From Filimonas zeae (GTDB taxonomy: Bacteria > Bacteroidota > Bacteroidia > Chitinophagales > Chitinophagaceae), in the NCBI RefSeq assembly GCF_014641615.1, contig NZ_BMIB01000005.1, positions 324,150 through 388,149 on the forward strand: a DNA stretch of 64,000 nt, written 5' to 3'. The stretch's first letter is position 1, and each line of letters begins with the position of its first letter. Positions 46,662 through 55,836 of this stretch are shown piece after piece. The translations under genes were made by a program, and so were the position numbers. The notes under the pieces were generated by a model. It searched no databases, was not told the DNA's origin, and was given only the letters and a program-made list of their open reading frames with translations.

Positions 46662-46701
46662 AAAGTGCTGCCCGCAGTCCATAACTGCGGGCAGCACTTT
46701 T
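46661..46701. terminator. Bidirectional terminator
   Basis: A perfect 17-bp stem AAAAGTGCTGCCCGCAG/CTGCGGGCAGCACTTTT with a 7-base loop, A/T-flanked on both sides. It lies between the convergent permease and aldo/keto reductase genes and can terminate both. Confidence 0.92.
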
Positions 46702-46719
46702 ATTTTTATACACACTACA

Positions 46720-47709
46720 CTAAGCCAGAATAGAATTAATCAGGTTTAGTTCTTCCTGCGTAAAATGGGTATTCTTCAAACTCTGTATGCTATCGGTAAT
46801 CTGCTCCGGCTTGCTGGCTCCAATCAATACTGAAGTAACACGGTCATCTTTCAGTATCCAGGATAAGGCCATATGCGCCAGCTTTTGACCACGTTGTTGC
46901 GCCAGTTCGTTTAACCGGCTTACTTTTTCCAGCTTCTCTGGTGTTACATGGCTTTCTTTCAGAAAAATGCCACTTTTGATAACGCGGGAATCAGCAGGAA
47001 TACCTTTCAGATACTTATCCGTTAAAAGCCCCTGCGCCAGTGGTGAAAAAGGAATACATCCTACGCCTTCCTTACCCAGTAAATCCATCAAACCATCTTC
47101 TACCCACCTTTCAAACATCGAATATTTAGGCTGATGAATCAAACAGGGGGTACCCAGTTCTTTTAAAATACGGAAAGCTTCCGCAGCACGCTCCGGACGA
47201 TAGTTAGAAAGCCCTACATACAATGCTTTACCCTGGCGCACAATCAAATCCAGTGCCCGCATGGTTTCTTCCAGTGGTGTATCCGGATCAGGACGGTGGT
47301 GGTAGAAAATATCTACATACTCCAGCTGCAAACGTTTCAGGCTCTTATCCAGGCTCGATACGAGGTATTTTTTTGAGCCCCAGTCTCCATAAGGGCCATC
47401 CCACATGGTATAACCCGCTTTGGTAGAAATAATCAGTTCGTCTCTGTAAGCAGCCAGATCCAGTTTCAGCATTCTGCCAAAATGCTCCTCTGCCGAGCCC
47501 GGAGGCGGGCCATAGTTATTTGCCAGATCAAAATGGGTAATACCATTGTCAAAAGCAGTTTTTACAATATTGCGGCTGTTTTCATATACATCGGTATAAC
47601 CGAAGTTATGCCATAAGCCCAGTGATACGGCGCTCAGCTTTAATCCGCTGTTACCGCAACGGCGGTACTGCATATCCTGGTAACGGGCAGGTGAAGGTTG
47701 ATAAGTCAT
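46720..47709 (-). CDS. aldo/keto reductase, YghZ/L-glyceraldehyde 3-phosphate reductase-like
   Basis: NADPH-dependent (beta/alpha)8 oxidoreductase of 329 aa. The catalytic tetrad can be traced: Asp in THFDLANNYG, Tyr in the same motif, Lys in ISTKAGY, and His in IFYHHRPD. The sequence WDGPYGDWGSKKYLVSSLDKSLKRL is typical of the YghZ/AKR14 (Kv-beta-like) group, which reduces L-glyceraldehyde 3-phosphate and methylglyoxal. The substrate here is inferred. It stands alone between a shared terminator and its own promoter. Confidence 0.92.
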   Translation of the reverse strand: MTYQPSPARYQDMQYRRCGNSGLKLSAVSLGLWHNFGYTDVYENSRNIVKTAFDNGITHFDLANNYGPPPGSAEEHFGRMLKLDLAAYRDELIISTKAGYTMWDGPYGDWGSKKYLVSSLDKSLKRLQLEYVDIFYHHRPDPDTPLEETMRALDLIVRQGKALYVGLSNYRPERAAEAFRILKELGTPCLIHQPKYSMFERWVEDGLMDLLGKEGVGCIPFSPLAQGLLTDKYLKGIPADSRVIKSGIFLKESHVTPEKLEKVSRLNELAQQRGQKLAHMALSWILKDDRVTSVLIGASKPEQITDSIQSLKNTHFTQEELNLINSILA

Positions 47710-47763
47710 AAATAGTGATCTGTTAATAAATACGCTTATTATCCGTAACCGGTAACAGCGCTA

Positions 47764-47771
47764 CAAACATA
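47764..47771 (-). promoter_or_regulatory. -7 element of the aldo/keto reductase promoter
   Basis: TATGTTTG on the minus strand fits TAnnTTTG and predicts a leader of about 51 bases. The 239-bp gap up to the next gene holds nothing else I can name except a weaker TACCTTTT at 47925-47932 for the plus-strand gene. Confidence 0.5.
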
Positions 47772-47948
47772 ATTCATAAATATATCCCTCCCATCCTGTG
47801 TTACAAACCGCAGTAGCAACACCAATCAGATAAGTAATTCAGTGTCAAACATTCGTAATGTTAAGAATCCGGATCATCACAAAACTTAACATTGAACAAA
47901 GACCACCCTATATTAACTTTATGTTACCTTTTTATTAAAACCAGAAGA

Positions 47949-48239
47949 ATGTCGAACACAAAAACAAGCAAAAAAGAAGCAAGAACACTGATCATCCAGC
48001 GCATAGAAGCCGCCTTTTCAGACCTGAAAGTTACCCTCGGCGATAAAAAGTTTGCAAGCCGTGCTAAAAAAGCCGCCAAAATACTTACCGATGGCCTGAA
48101 AGCTACTACAGCAGAAGAAATTGTGGAGAAGAAGGTGAAGAAAGCCAGGAAGGTGAAGCCCGCTCCTTCCAAAAAGAAAAAAGCAAAAGCTACACCTGCT
48201 AAAGCTGCTGCGAAAACCACAGCCGACGCTGCTGAATAA
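47949..48239 (+). CDS. small lysine/alanine-rich basic protein, histone H1-like tail
   Basis: A 96-residue protein. The N-terminal half is helical (TLIIQRIEAAFSDLKVTLGDKKFASRAKKAAKIL); the C-terminal half is a Lys/Ala/Pro tail (KKARKVKPAPSKKKKAKATPAKAAAK) similar in composition to histone H1 tails. Nucleoid or RNA binding is plausible but not shown. The ATG at 47949 is chosen because the upstream 19-codon extension (from 47892) includes the promoter-like TACCTTTT and starts with a non-ATG codon. It converges with the aminotransferase. Confidence 0.75.
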   Translation: MSNTKTSKKEARTLIIQRIEAAFSDLKVTLGDKKFASRAKKAAKILTDGLKATTAEEIVEKKVKKARKVKPAPSKKKKAKATPAKAAAKTTADAAE

Positions 48240-48313
48240 TATAGCTGCATTTTACAAATGCAAGCCCCTTTTTCCGCAACTATAATTGAACTGATAAGGG
48301 TAATTGGTTTGTA

Positions 48314-48357
48314 CGGCATTGGCGTAATGATAGAGATGTATCAATACGCCAATGCCG
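48314..48357. terminator. Hairpin, probable bidirectional terminator
   Basis: CGGCATTGGCGTA (48314-48326) and TACGCCAATGCCG (48345-48357) form a perfect 13-bp stem with an 18-base loop, between two convergent genes. The T tracts on each side are weak. Confidence 0.6.
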
Positions 48358-48397
48358 GCACCTGCTTGCTTTTTCCTCTACCCGTTGCTTCATTCAG

Positions 48398-49582
48398 TTA
48401 ATCCAATGCTTCCTGTATCGACTGTACCAGTATCCTGACAATCTCTTTCAGCTGCTCTGTAGTAGTAATCAACGGCGGCGCCACACGCAGGCAATCTGCG
48501 GCAAATAAAAACCAGTCGGTAATCAGTCCGTTGGCAATACAGCGCTGTATTACTTTATGGTTGATTTCAAAACTGTCAAACCGTATTGCAGCCCACAAAC
48601 CTGCCGTGCGTAATTGCCGAATAGCAGGATGGCTTATCTTTTTTAATAGTTCCTCTTTCTCTGCCACAGCTGCTATATACCCGCCAGCTGTTAATACCTC
48701 CAGTGCCGCCTTACCCGCAGCACAGCTTACCGGGTGGCCACCAAAAGTGGTAATATGCCCCAGTACCGGGTTAAGCGTAAACTGATCCATCAAAGCCTTA
48801 TCCGCTATAAAAGCACCCAATGGCATACCACCACCCAGGGCTTTACCCAGCAGCAGTATATCCGGCACTATATCATATTGCTCAAAAGCCCACAGACTGC
48901 CCGTGCGGCCAAAGCCTGCCTGTATCTCATCCAGAATCAGTAGCGTGCCGGTTTGGGTACATTTACTCCGTAGTGCCTGTATCCAGGCGGCAGAAGGGCG
49001 GTTAATGCCGCTTTCTGCCTGTACCGTTTCGGCAATAACACATGCAAACGAACCATCTATCTGGTCCAACGCTTCCTGGCTGTTATAAGGCATATGATAC
49101 ACTTCCGGCAGTAAAGGCCGGTAGGCATTACGCCAGTACTCGCTGCCCATTACACTTAATGCCCCCTGCGTACTACCATGATAAGCGTTGTTAAAAGCCA
49201 AAATACGGCTGCGGCCGTTTACCCGTTTCGCCAGCTTCATAGCCCCTTCTGTAGCTTCTGCGCCGCTGTTGGTAAAGTATACGGAGTTAAGGCTGGCAGG
49301 CAACAGATCGCTCAGCAGTTTGGCGTAGGTAACCTGCGGGGTTTGAATAAACTCGCCATATACAATCAGGTGCATATAAGCAGCAGCCTGCTCCTGTACG
49401 GCGGCTACTACTTTTGGGTTACTATGCCCTATATTACATACGCTGAAACCGGAAATAAGATCGGCATATGCTTTTCCGTTCACATCATATTGATATATCC
49501 CCTCTGCCCGTACCATCTCCAGCCCTATAGGGGCGGGCGATGTCTGCGCCACATGCTGCTGAAATAATTGCCTGTTGTTCAT
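48398..49582 (-). CDS. class III pyridoxal-phosphate aminotransferase
   Basis: PLP-dependent fold-type I transaminase of 394 aa. Family landmarks are YFTNSGAEATEGAMKLA (phosphate binding), FNNAYHGSTQGALSV, the Asp motif LILDEIQAGFGRTGSLWAFE, the PLP lysine in LGKALGGGMPLG, and TTFGGHPVSCAAG. The ornithine/acetylornithine/GABA subgroup shares these motifs; substrate specificity cannot be decided, and no arginine or biotin genes are nearby. It is divergent from the gamma-carbonic anhydrase gene. Confidence 0.92.
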   Translation of the reverse strand: MNNRQLFQQHVAQTSPAPIGLEMVRAEGIYQYDVNGKAYADLISGFSVCNIGHSNPKVVAAVQEQAAAYMHLIVYGEFIQTPQVTYAKLLSDLLPASLNSVYFTNSGAEATEGAMKLAKRVNGRSRILAFNNAYHGSTQGALSVMGSEYWRNAYRPLLPEVYHMPYNSQEALDQIDGSFACVIAETVQAESGINRPSAAWIQALRSKCTQTGTLLILDEIQAGFGRTGSLWAFEQYDIVPDILLLGKALGGGMPLGAFIADKALMDQFTLNPVLGHITTFGGHPVSCAAGKAALEVLTAGGYIAAVAEKEELLKKISHPAIRQLRTAGLWAAIRFDSFEINHKVIQRCIANGLITDWFLFAADCLRVAPPLITTTEQLKEIVRILVQSIQEALD

Positions 49583-49589
49583 AATCTGG

Positions 49590-49597
49590 CAAAGATC
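49590..49597 (-). promoter_or_regulatory. Near-consensus -7 element of the aminotransferase promoter
   Basis: GATCTTTG differs from TAnnTTTG only at the first base and ends 7 bases before the ATG. TTTG lies 22 bp upstream (49623-49620), giving a plausible -33 element. Confidence 0.45.
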
Positions 49598-49709
49598 GGC
49601 CTTCCGTGGCTATACACGGCAAAGTATGCCCCTTTACACGTACTTTTACAGCGTTAGCGTAACCCCCTTTACAATAACATTTCAAATACTTACAACTAAC
49701 ATCCGGTCT

Positions 49710-50240
49710 ATGGCTACAATTTTGCCCGTGCGCGGTAAACACCCTCAATTTGGCAACAACTGTTTTATTGCCCCCAATGCTACTATTGTAGGCGAAGTGG
49801 AAGCAGGCGACGACTGTAGCTTCTGGTTTAATGCAGTGGTACGGGGAGATGTGCATTACATTAAAATGGGCAACAAGGTAAACGTGCAGGACGGTGCCGT
49901 TATCCACTGCACCTACGAAAAAAATCCCACCATCATCGGTAACAATGTATCTATCGGCCACAATGCGCTGGTACATGGCTGCACCCTGCACGATGATGTG
50001 CTTATTGGCATGGGAGCCATTGTTATGGACCGTTGCGTGGTACACAGCAACTCCATCATAGCCGCAGGTGCCGTGTTGCTGGAGGGAACCATAGTGGAAC
50101 AAGGCACCATTTACGCAGGTGTTCCTGCAAAAAAGGTCAAAGACATCTCAAAAGAGATGATTCATGGCGAAATTGACCGTATTGCAAATAATTATGTAAA
50201 ATATTCTTCGTGGTTTTCTGATTTCAATGCAGCGAAATAG
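49710..50240 (+). CDS. gamma-carbonic anhydrase family protein (left-handed beta-helix)
   Basis: A 176-residue hexapeptide-repeat protein. The repeats (IAPNATIVGEVEAGDDCSFW, VVRGDVHYIKMGNKVNVQDG) build a left-handed beta-helix. The metal-ligand histidines of the family can be matched in AVIHCT and IGHNALVHGC. Members such as YrdA/PaaY/CaiE are trimers; CO2 hydration is shown only for some. The ATG at 49710 is the family start (MATILPVRGKHPQF); the frame runs open 45 codons further up without homology. Confidence 0.93.
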   Translation: MATILPVRGKHPQFGNNCFIAPNATIVGEVEAGDDCSFWFNAVVRGDVHYIKMGNKVNVQDGAVIHCTYEKNPTIIGNNVSIGHNALVHGCTLHDDVLIGMGAIVMDRCVVHSNSIIAAGAVLLEGTIVEQGTIYAGVPAKKVKDISKEMIHGEIDRIANNYVKYSSWFSDFNAAK

Positions 50241-50315
50241 AAAATTGATTGTCTAACATAGCAGGATAGTTCGCGTACAATCGAAACTAACTGCTAAAAA
50301 ATCCCTAATACCGTT

Positions 50316-50516
50316 ATGGTACAACTCTTAAAGCGGACTATCCTTTTTTCTAGCATATTATTTGCCCTTACGTTCCAGTCTTGCCGCACAGGCAAAGGGT
50401 GCCCAAGCGATGGCAGAAATGTAGGAGCAGAAAAGCTGTTGGCAGAAGACCCCAAAGACAAAAAACTATTGAAAAAAGCCCGAAAGGCTAAATATAGAAT
50501 GAACAAACAACTATGA
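50316..50516 (+). CDS. small lipoprotein, hypothetical
   Basis: A 66-residue protein with a lipoprotein signal peptide (KRTILFSSILFALTFQSC, Cys near residue 23), then a short charged domain (RTGKGCPSDGRNVGAEKLL, AEDPKDKKLLKKARKAKYRMN). No family is recognised. It precedes the next hypothetical gene by 18 bp and probably shares its transcript. Confidence 0.75.
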   Translation: MVQLLKRTILFSSILFALTFQSCRTGKGCPSDGRNVGAEKLLAEDPKDKKLLKKARKAKYRMNKQL

Positions 50517-50534
50517 TTTGAAAAGGGGGTTACT

Positions 50535-50828
50535 ATGAAAACAAACAACTACACCACTACTACCAGTTCAGGATCTTTCAGCATTGTGGAAGATGCCGCT
50601 ACACTCAACGAATTCTATTCCTTTACCCGCCAGCTGGGTAACGACAAAAAAGTGCGCTTTACAGGTAAAACAGATGACGCAGAAAGCATCGACTGGAACT
50701 TTACCTACAGAGGAAGGCCACTTACTTTACAGTATGATATCTATAATGGCATCTCTTTGTTCGCACATTCGCAGAAAGATCATTCTGCCGCTCAGCAACT
50801 GGTTTCGGTACTCATGAACCGCGCCTAA
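50535..50828 (+). CDS. hypothetical protein
   Basis: A 97-residue soluble protein with no signal peptide or membrane helix. A Ser/Thr-rich start precedes an alpha/beta-looking domain (FTGKTDDAESIDWNFTYRGR, YDIYNGISLFAHSQKDHSAA). No domain is recognised. Coding is supported by normal composition, operon-like spacing after the lipoprotein gene, and a tail-to-tail fit with rsgA (stops overlap by 4 bp). Confidence 0.7.
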   Translation: MKTNNYTTTTSSGSFSIVEDAATLNEFYSFTRQLGNDKKVRFTGKTDDAESIDWNFTYRGRPLTLQYDIYNGISLFAHSQKDHSAAQQLVSVLMNRA

Positions 50829-51751
50829 TAATTTTTGTCGTCGATAGATTCCAATATGCTATAGTAACTCAGAAAACGGCTTTCGGCAATTTCTCCGCTC
50901 TCCACAGCGGTTTTTACCGCACACCCCGGTTCGTTGATATGAAGGCAATTGTTAAACTGGCAATTATTGAGTAAGGCGCGCATTTCGGGGAAATAATGCG
51001 ACAACTCCTGCCGGGATATGTCTACCAGACCAAACTCTCTTATGCCTGGGGTGTCTATTATCTTTCCGTTAAATGGCAGATCAAACATTTCCGCAAAAGT
51101 GGTGGTATGGAGTCCCTTTCCACTCCAGCCGCTAACTTCCTGCGTGCGCAGTTCCATGTCTGGAAAAAGGGTGTTTATAAAAGTGGACTTTCCCACCCCG
51201 CTATGCCCGCTTACCAGGCTGGTTTTGTTGGAAAGCTGTGTGCGCAATTTCTCCACCCCCTCTCCCGTTTTTAAACTAATACGCAATACGCCATAACCAA
51301 TAGCTTTGTACATCGCTTCCAGTTCAGCATATAACTCCTCTTCTTTTTTCTTAAACAGGTCGCATTTATTAAATATTACCACCGCTGGTACATGATACGC
51401 TTCTGCAGAAACCAGAAAACGGTCCAGAAACCCCTGAGAAGTCCTCGGCTCTTTCAATGTTGCAAACAGTAAAGTCTGGTCAACATTTGAAGCTACAATA
51501 TGATGTTTGTTTTTGTTGTGGGGCGAAGTGCGGGCTATATAATTGCGGCGGTCGTGAATTTCAGTAATAGTAGCTACGTGGTCAGCCTCATCTTCGGGTG
51601 TAAGTTCCACCTCATCACCCACCGCTATAGGGTTGGTACTGGTAAGGCCTTCCACTTTAAAAGCACCTCTTACCCGGGCGTTATACACTTGTCCATCTTC
51701 TCCCTTTGCTGTATACCAGCTGCCTGTAGATTTGTAAATTAACGCCCGCAT
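50825..51751 (-). CDS. rsgA: ribosome small-subunit-dependent GTPase A
   Basis: Circularly permuted GTPase that helps late 30S maturation. An N-terminal OB-fold (YNARVRGAFKVEG, IAVGDEVELTPED) precedes the G domain in permuted order: G4 NKCD (VVIFNKCDLF), G1 GHSGVGKSTFIN near residue 180, then G3 DTPGIREFGL. The C-terminal zinc-binding region (CQFNNCLHINEPGCAV) is intact. Length (308 aa) is normal. It follows batA by 33 bp on the same strand and may be cotranscribed with the bat genes. Confidence 0.97.
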   Translation of the reverse strand: MRALIYKSTGSWYTAKGEDGQVYNARVRGAFKVEGLTSTNPIAVGDEVELTPEDEADHVATITEIHDRRNYIARTSPHNKNKHHIVASNVDQTLLFATLKEPRTSQGFLDRFLVSAEAYHVPAVVIFNKCDLFKKKEEELYAELEAMYKAIGYGVLRISLKTGEGVEKLRTQLSNKTSLVSGHSGVGKSTFINTLFPDMELRTQEVSGWSGKGLHTTTFAEMFDLPFNGKIIDTPGIREFGLVDISRQELSHYFPEMRALLNNCQFNNCLHINEPGCAVKTAVESGEIAESRFLSYYSILESIDDKNY

Positions 51752-51784
51752 CCTGTAAGTTATAAGTAGCGAAGTTATCAGTTA

Positions 51785-52786
51785 CTACGGAAACTTGCGC
51801 AGAATAGCATAACGCACCACCAGTTCAATCACCAGCACAATAAGGCCGGCAATCAGTATACCGCGGTAGTTGTCGGTAAATTTGTTGAAGGTTACTACCT
51901 CTACCCTGGATTTTTCCATCAGGTTAATGCCTTCGTATACTTTCTTAAGTGCAGCTTTATCGTTTGCATGAAAATACTGGCCACCGGTAAAATCAGCCAG
52001 CTCTTTTAACAGGCCTTCGTTGTATTCCAGTTTGTTTTTCTCGGTTACCCCATTCACCACTTCCTCTACGGTATTCTCACTACCTACCCCAATGGTATAC
52101 ACCTTAATCTTATACAGCTTGGCCATTTCTTTGGCAATATCCGGTGGTATCACACCACCAAAATCCACCCCATCCGTCAACAGTACCACCACTTTAGATT
52201 TGGAAGCCGCCGCACGCAACCTGTCCACACTGGTGGCAAGCCCCGAACCAATGGCCGTACCTTCATCCTGCAGGTAACCGCTCTGAATGTTCTGAATCTG
52301 GTTTAAAACGGTATTGTGGTCAAGCGTAAGCGGACAAAGCGTAAAACTCTGGTTACTGAAGATGGTAATACCAATACGATCGCCCGGACGGTTGTTAACA
52401 AAGTTCACCGCCACCTCTTTTGCTGCCTCCAAACGGTTGGGCAACAGGTCACGCGCCGTCATACTACCACTGATATCAAAACACAGTACAATATCAATAC
52501 CCTCGCCTTCCAGCTTCTGGGCCGAATATTTTTTCTGAGGCCGCGCCAGTGCAATCATAATCAGCAACAACGCCAGGCAACGCAAACCAAACGGCAGGTG
52601 CCGCAGGCTGGTACGCAGGCTCTTCATGTTGCTTTTATTCAAAAACTGGGTGGTGGTTATCATCATAGATGCCTGAACCCGGTTATTCGTGCGCACATAG
52701 TCCCATATAATAATAGGGATGATCAGTAAGGCCACCAATGCCAATGGGTAGGCAAACTCGATATCGCTAATCCACTTTGTCAGCAT
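51785..52786 (-). CDS. batA: BatA-type von Willebrand factor A membrane protein
   Basis: A 333-residue aerotolerance-type VWA protein. Two N-terminal transmembrane helices (about residues 10-30 and 57-77), then a periplasmic or cytoplasmic VWA domain with the MIDAS motif DISGSM and the LLTDGVDFGG aspartate, and a C-terminal helix (GILIAGLIVLVIELVVRY). Known BatA proteins act with MoxR, DUF58 and other Bat proteins in envelope or stress functions. The ATG at 52786 is within the end of the upstream gene (20-bp overlap). No batB follows; rsgA comes next. Confidence 0.9.
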   Translation of the reverse strand: MLTKWISDIEFAYPLALVALLIIPIIIWDYVRTNNRVQASMMITTTQFLNKSNMKSLRTSLRHLPFGLRCLALLLIMIALARPQKKYSAQKLEGEGIDIVLCFDISGSMTARDLLPNRLEAAKEVAVNFVNNRPGDRIGITIFSNQSFTLCPLTLDHNTVLNQIQNIQSGYLQDEGTAIGSGLATSVDRLRAAASKSKVVVLLTDGVDFGGVIPPDIAKEMAKLYKIKVYTIGVGSENTVEEVVNGVTEKNKLEYNEGLLKELADFTGGQYFHANDKAALKKVYEGINLMEKSRVEVVTFNKFTDNYRGILIAGLIVLVIELVVRYAILRKFP

Positions 52787-53765
52787 CTTTCTTTTTCTTC
52801 CTTGATTTGGTTTTTGTTCTCGTTCTGGACTGCTTGTTAATACGCTGTAGTAACTGGGCAGCGCCTTCCACAAACTCCAGCTGATCTTCAGCCGCTGCTG
52901 ATGGCAGGTATTTGGCAAATTTTACCGAATCGCACATAATCAGCATATACCGGAATTCCTCTACCGTTTCTGCATCCGAAACATACTTCCTTACCAGCAC
53001 CATAATTTCCTCAGAGGTACTTTGCATGGTCTGCTCCAGAAACATTTCAGACAGGTAAATACGGCAGATATCATCTACCTGGGTATAAAACTCTTTAATC
53101 TGATCGTATTGAACCGGTATTGTTTTCTTCAGTGCAGTAAACTGCTGTGTGGCACGGTACAGCGGCGAACGGCCACGTTTACGCATACGGGTAAGGTGTG
53201 CCATTTTACGGGCACGCTTCCGTACATGAATAAACCACCATAAAACATAGCCCGATACCAGCGACATTACCGCCAGCACCCCTATAAGCCACGGGTTATT
53301 GCGTAAATCAATTCCAACAATATCTTTTATCGGGTGGTATTCTTTCATGTTCGACACATCTACTGTTAGCACGTCCAGCGTAAGCAGGGATGCTTTCAGT
53401 TCGGCCGCTTTGGCCTCGCCCTGGCGCAGCACCGTTACACTTAATAGCGGCAGCTTCCACGAGCCTGAGTCGAATGAGGTAAGAACAATTTTCTGAACAT
53501 ACGCAATATATCCACCCTGCAATATGGTATCTATCTTGCCACGGCGCACCACCTCTATATGGTTGCCCGTGTCAGGAATGTTAAACCACGATTGCAGACT
53601 GAACAGACGTGGGTTAAAATCCTCCATTTTCAGAGTAAGTGTAACCTGATCGCCTAACAGCACTTTGTCTTTATCCAGTTCCGCCGATACATGTTGCGCC
53701 TGTACCGCCGAAAAGCAGCATAATAAGCAAACCCATAAAATGTGACCAAAAAACTTTTTTGTCAT
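52767..53765 (-). CDS. BatD-like membrane protein between DUF58 and BatA
   Basis: A 332-residue protein with a signal peptide (FFGHILWVCLLCCFSAVQAQ), an N-terminal Ig-like region (VSAELDKDKVLLGDQVTLTL), one transmembrane helix (PWLIGVLAVMSLVSGYVLWWF, about 180-200), and a basic, helical cytoplasmic C-terminal part ending in a Lys/Arg-rich tail. This layout resembles BatD/DUF4381-type proteins encoded with BatA, but the family call is tentative. The ATG at 53765 overlaps the DUF58 stop (ATGA). Confidence 0.7.
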   Translation of the reverse strand: MTKKFFGHILWVCLLCCFSAVQAQHVSAELDKDKVLLGDQVTLTLKMEDFNPRLFSLQSWFNIPDTGNHIEVVRRGKIDTILQGGYIAYVQKIVLTSFDSGSWKLPLLSVTVLRQGEAKAAELKASLLTLDVLTVDVSNMKEYHPIKDIVGIDLRNNPWLIGVLAVMSLVSGYVLWWFIHVRKRARKMAHLTRMRKRGRSPLYRATQQFTALKKTIPVQYDQIKEFYTQVDDICRIYLSEMFLEQTMQSTSEEIMVLVRKYVSDAETVEEFRYMLIMCDSVKFAKYLPSAAAEDQLEFVEGAAQLLQRINKQSRTRTKTKSRKKKKDADKVD

Positions 53766-54628
53766 GCTCTTCTGATAAAGAATTCCTGTAACGCTTTTAC
53801 GTAGTCTTCTCCTGTTGCAATTTGTAACAGGTCGCAACCCGCATCACGGAATGAGAGTTTAGCGTCCTGCTTTATGCGCAGGAACTGTTCGTTGTAACGG
53901 GTACGGGTAACCATGTCGTTGGTATCCAGCCAAACTGTCTGGCCGGTTTCCGCATCGCGCACCTGCAATATACCCATACGGGGCAATTGTTTGTCGCGAC
54001 GGTCATATACCTGTATCCCGATAATATCGTGCCTCCGCGCAGCTACCCGCAATACATCGCGGTAGCCTGTATCAGCAAAATCACTCAGAATAAAAACAAT
54101 GCTTTTATGCTTAGATACGTGGTTTACAAAATCAAGCGCCTTTAACAAACGCGTACTGGCCGATCTGGGTTTAAACGTCAGCAGCTCCTTTACCATATGC
54201 AACACATGGTCGCGCCCTTTACGGGGTTGCATGTATTTGTCTACCTTATCGCTGAAAGAAATAAGGCTGGCTTTGTCGTTATTGGCAATGGCAGAAAAAG
54301 CAAGTACCGCACAGATTTGTGTAATCAAATCACGCTTGGTTTCCCGGAAAGTACCAAACAAACTGCTCGCACTCACGTCTACCAGCAGGTAAACCGTCAG
54401 CTCACGCTCTTCCTCAAACAGCTTGGTAAATACACCTCCCATACGGGCCGATACGTTCCAGTCAATAAAGCGCGGGTCGTCACCGGCCTGGTACTCACGC
54501 ACCTCCTTAAACTTCATACCCCTGCCCTTGAATGCCGTATGGTACTCACCGGCAAACATATGGTCGGTTAAACGCTTACTCTTTATTTCCAGCGTACGTA
54601 CTTTCTTAATTACTTCTGCAGATGTCAT
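53762..54628 (-). CDS. DUF58 domain-containing protein
   Basis: A 288-residue soluble protein with the DUF58 core: GRGMKFKEVREYQAGDDPRFIDWN near residue 35-58, then the VWA-like strand LLVDVSASSLFGT and FILSDFADTGYRD. It lacks transmembrane helices. DUF58 proteins almost always follow a MoxR ATPase and are thought to be its partners. Here the gene begins 4 bp after moxR and overlaps the next gene by 4 bp, which supports cotranslation. Confidence 0.93.
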   Translation of the reverse strand: MTSAEVIKKVRTLEIKSKRLTDHMFAGEYHTAFKGRGMKFKEVREYQAGDDPRFIDWNVSARMGGVFTKLFEEERELTVYLLVDVSASSLFGTFRETKRDLITQICAVLAFSAIANNDKASLISFSDKVDKYMQPRKGRDHVLHMVKELLTFKPRSASTRLLKALDFVNHVSKHKSIVFILSDFADTGYRDVLRVAARRHDIIGIQVYDRRDKQLPRMGILQVRDAETGQTVWLDTNDMVTRTRYNEQFLRIKQDAKLSFRDAGCDLLQIATGEDYVKALQEFFIRRA

Positions 54629-54632
54629 GGCA

Positions 54633-55631
54633 CTATGGTACTTGTACTACTCTAATAATTTCATCCACCAGTTGCTCCGATTTAATGTTTTCCGCCTCAG
54701 CCTCATAGGTAACACCTATCCTGTGGCGTAATACATCTCTGGAGATAGCTTTTACATCATCCGGTATTACAAAACCTCTTTTATTCATAAACGCCTGCGA
54801 CTTGGCAGCCAGCGCCAGCGAAATACTGGCACGTGGAGAACCACCAAAGCTGATAAAGCGCTTCAGTTTGTTCAGTCCGTACTGATCGGGGAAGCGGGTA
54901 GCAAACACAAGATCCACAATATATTGCTCAATCTTCTCGTCCATGTATACCTGGCGGGCCAGGTCACGGCCTTTCACCAGCTCTTCCATCCGCACCACAG
55001 GGTTAATCTTGGGGCCTTTCAGTCCCAGCACCTGTGAACGCACAATCATTTGCTCTTCCTTCTTGTCAGGATAACCTACCTGAATTTTCAGCATAAAGCG
55101 GTCCACCTGGGCTTCCGGTAACGCATAGGTACCTTCCTGCTCCTGCGGGTTCTGGGTAGCCAGTACCAAAAACGGATCGTCCAGCGGGTAAGTGTGCTCA
55201 CCAATGGTTACCTGGCGCTCCTGCATCGCTTCCAGCAACGCACTCTGCACCTTGGCAGGGGCACGGTTAATTTCATCCGCCAGTACAAAGTTGGCAAACA
55301 CGGGGCCCTTACGAACCACAAACTCGCCTCTTTGCTGGTTATAAATCATGGTACCTACCACGTCGGCAGGTAACAAATCCGGTGTAAACTGAATACGGCT
55401 GAAATGCGCATGTACAGCCTGAGACAGTGATTTAATGGTAAGGGTTTTAGCAAGGCCCGGTACGCCTTCCAGCAGTACGTGGCCATTACTTAATACTCCA
55501 ATCAACAGGCGGTCAACCATATAAGACTGACCCACAACCACTTTACTCATCTCCGCCTTCAGTACGTCAATAAAGCCGGCAGCATATTGTATTTGCTCGT
55601 TCAACCTGCGAATATCTTCTCCTGTATGCAT
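54633..55631 (-). CDS. MoxR family AAA+ ATPase
   Basis: A 332-residue AAA+ ATPase of the MoxR/RavA class. Walker A GVPGLAKT is at about residues 56-63; Walker B (FVLADEINRAPAKVQSALLEAM), sensor 1 (LVLATQNPQEQEGTYALPEAQVDRF) and the C-terminal lid with FGGSPRASISLALAAK follow. Such ATPases act as chaperones for VWA-protein complexes. The ATG at 55631 (MHTGEDIRRL) is chosen; the frame extends 55 codons upstream without family similarity. It heads the operon moxR-DUF58-batD-like-batA. Confidence 0.93.
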   Translation of the reverse strand: MHTGEDIRRLNEQIQYAAGFIDVLKAEMSKVVVGQSYMVDRLLIGVLSNGHVLLEGVPGLAKTLTIKSLSQAVHAHFSRIQFTPDLLPADVVGTMIYNQQRGEFVVRKGPVFANFVLADEINRAPAKVQSALLEAMQERQVTIGEHTYPLDDPFLVLATQNPQEQEGTYALPEAQVDRFMLKIQVGYPDKKEEQMIVRSQVLGLKGPKINPVVRMEELVKGRDLARQVYMDEKIEQYIVDLVFATRFPDQYGLNKLKRFISFGGSPRASISLALAAKSQAFMNKRGFVIPDDVKAISRDVLRHRIGVTYEAEAENIKSEQLVDEIIRVVQVP

Positions 55632-55836
55632 TCCTTTTTTTTGTGCTGTGAATGTACGATGTAAACCAGTGTGTTTTACAAGGCAGGAAACCACTGTTTT
55701 TCTTCCGTTTCGGAGAATAGGTAGGGTTTCAAACCGCGTAATTACGAAAAATATAATTGACAACCGCCATATACCCCTAAAACAAGGGGAAAACAATTCA
55801 TAAAAATGATAACTATTTCATCATTCGGCAATTATG

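Noticed and set aside
48398..49582. Naming the aminotransferase argD or bioA
   Set aside because: Motifs are shared by the whole class III group and the neighbours give no pathway.
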